From Juglans regia (Eukaryota > Streptophyta > Magnoliopsida > Fagales > Juglandaceae), in contig NC_049909.1 of the NCBI RefSeq assembly GCF_001411555.2, positions 19,764,623 to 19,828,622 on the forward strand: a stretch of DNA of 64,000 nucleotides, in the 5' to 3' direction. Of the stretch, positions 62,171 through 64,000 are shown piece by piece. The translations under genes were made by a program, and so were the position numbers. The notes under the pieces are model-generated. The model was not told where the DNA came from and did no database searches. It saw nothing but the letters and a program-made list of their open reading frames with translations. The stretch's first letter is position 1; every line of letters begins with the position of its first letter.

Positions 62171-64000
62171 AAAGAGAGAAAAAAAAGGAGCCTGAAATCA
62201 GAAGAACCAGATGAATTAAATATGAAAGGTGGAGTAAAAAATAAATCATGGCTGGATTTAGCTGGCCGACCTGTTAATCAGTTTTGTTTATGTTAAATTT
62301 ACTGACATGTTGCTTTTCACAACCTGGAACTTTAGGCCATTTTGGCAGCAATGTAAACGTGAGTCACGATGAACAAGTTTACAATACATGCACGCACGAA
62401 AGAGAAGGTTCTTCAATACCAAAATATATGCGCATAATATTCAGCATATTCATTATATGGGCCAATTTGGATTCTCAAACTCCTTATAATCTGAGTTGAA
62501 GAGGAAGAAAAATGTGATTTTTTCGTTAGAGTTTTGAAGTAAGAATAGAAAAAATTCAAAATTCAAACTCACTGATAGTTGAAGCTTTAGCAGCATTGCT
62601 AACTTCCAAAATGTCATTTAATTAGAATCTAACAATTATTAAAAGCGACGCCCAAAATATCATCATAGTCATAGAAAGTCCTGACTCCTCACTGATCTAG
62701 CAAGCCTCTCCCATTATTGTAGACATACAACAAATCATCCATCATCATTAAGGATGAAAACTAGCAAAAATTTATTGATCTTAAAATCGATGTGCATGCT
62801 CAGTAACACAATGAGCAGCAACCAATTTTGTTTTTAGATGCCTAACCTTAGATAAATTTTCTAGATGTTTTATGTATGTTGACAATGGGAAAGATCCACC
62901 CTAAACTCTTGTAATGCTGTTTTTTAATCTATAATATGCTTGATTAGAAGAAGAAGAAGAATTAGAAGAAGAAGAAAAAGGTACACAGGCCTGACCGAAC
63001 AAAAATTATTTCTCTTTTTTTTTGTCTCATAGATAACTCCATTTAAATTTCCAAATACATGTTACTCCTAGATTTATCAATTAAAGGTATCATAGAACAG
63101 TGAACAACAGAAAGCAAGGAATGAGACAAAGGAAGGAAACAGAGGGGGTGGTGGTGTGTAGTCAGAGGTCTGGACCCTCTGGTCCTAGGCGGTCGGGGGT
63201 GGGTGCGTGCATGGGTTGCAGCCCCACCCCCGCTGCTTATAATATACATGGGGAGTGAATGTGGACCTGAAGAGCGAAGGGTGTAGCCTCTAGAATTTTG
63301 TTTTTTGGGCGGGGTAGTCATTCTCTGGACTTAAGACACATGTCAGAGCAACTTTATAATCGGCAATTGGTGCTGCAATGGTGAAGATGGCTGCCATCTG
63401 ATCTTCTCCCCAAGTTCCAATCCATCATGCTTCGCTGTTTCACAGTCACAGCCTCACCCAATATGCTTGTTACCTTGTCCTCCGATCCAGATCCTTCCTC
63501 TCTTTCTGTCTTCACGAGCATTATGTGTCGATGAATGATCAGTTGATTGTAATTCAATGCCCTGTGTTTGTCAGAACAGAAGTTGAACAGTTTATGTATA
63601 GAACATAGAGGAGAGAAAGAGAGAGTAACCCAAATTTGGTGAGTGAATTGGAAGTAAATCAAACAACGTACAATATGGTGATGGATTTCGTGAGAACATG
63701 TCTTTCTCTACCATCAATGATCGACATTCCACATTCAAGCTTTATCTCATTCGGCTATAATTGAAGGTACGATTAAAGAGATGACTTGTAAATGAACACT
63801 ATATCGCTGTTGTTTGTCTAGATGTCAATTTTGACTGCATTCTACTGCAATAATCCACCCTGTTTAGGGTCTACACTACACATGTGCATAATGAATTCTT
63901 CTACACAGATCATGTGCAAAAGTTCCCTTCGTTTTAAGTAGTATAAACGTCAAAGGATGATCAAGTGGGTTAAATGGGAGAAACGATTTTCTTTATCCCA

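Larger units (their letters stand above)
53357..64000. other. 10.6-kb terminal spacer, no gene recognised
   Basis: The first few hundred bases are the probable BTB promoter; on the minus strand a CTATAAAG stretch lies at about 53669-53676, 315 bp upstream of the ATG. The rest is AT-rich and repeat-filled: inverted-repeat elements at 53897-54336, 54562-54763 and 56026-56524, and CTCAT/GAGAT-type elements at about 55740-55915, 56775-56935, 57370-57535 and 61967-62170. The interval 59536-60115 (minus) has a poly-A-like end and a 102-codon frame of unknown nature. At 63470-63530 (minus) a short frame MLVKTEREEGSGSEDK is followed by a GTAACA donor-like site; it could be a first exon, but no partner exon was found. 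Confidence 0.5.

Overview
The window is plant nuclear DNA, from a eudicot. It carries spliced genes with GT-AG introns and plant-specific families (BEL1-type homeodomain, SPIRAL1-like, DUF604 glycosyltransferase). The spacers are very AT-rich and full of long (TA)n tracts and short inverted-repeat elements. The protein spellings and the CTCAT/GAGAT-rich mini-elements look to me like a woody species, perhaps of the Fagales (walnut/hickory type). That placement is an impression, not something the sequence proves.

Layout. Five protein-coding genes can be rebuilt exon by exon. (1) A two-exon SPIRAL1-like microtubule protein, minus strand, 3670-4105. (2) A three-exon DUF604/Fringe-like glycosyltransferase, plus strand, 17078-19869. 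(3) A four-exon BEL1-type TALE homeobox gene, minus strand, 28062-31021. Its third intron has a GC donor. (4) A five-exon phosphoglycerate-mutase-like gene of the AT74 type, plus strand, 47653-49392. (5) A two-exon BTB/POZ gene, minus strand, 51243-53356, convergent with gene 4. A decayed minus-strand LINE with reverse transcriptase, zf-RVT and RNase H remnants fills 40690-43840. Its 5' part plus flank occurs as a tandem triplication (43255 to about 44980) with C-tract joints. A second RNase H relic lies at about 1150-1465. The rest, roughly four fifths of the window, is intergenic DNA dominated by MITE-like elements and simple repeats. I found no tRNA, rRNA, CRISPR or recognised microRNA gene.

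The most unusual point is in the AT74-like gene. A 53-bp piece of its own exon 3 sits in reverse orientation inside intron 1. The piece is embedded in a common MITE-type sequence and bracketed by a short direct repeat of that element. The two arms could pair in the pre-mRNA across exon 2, whose 120 nt can be skipped without a frame change. Other points worth a look are the GC-AG intron in BEL1, the LINE triplication with altered catalytic motifs, and a 156-bp tandem duplication forming an isolated GC-rich island at 36631-36945. The five genes do not form a pathway; they are an ordinary mix of plant housekeeping and developmental genes.
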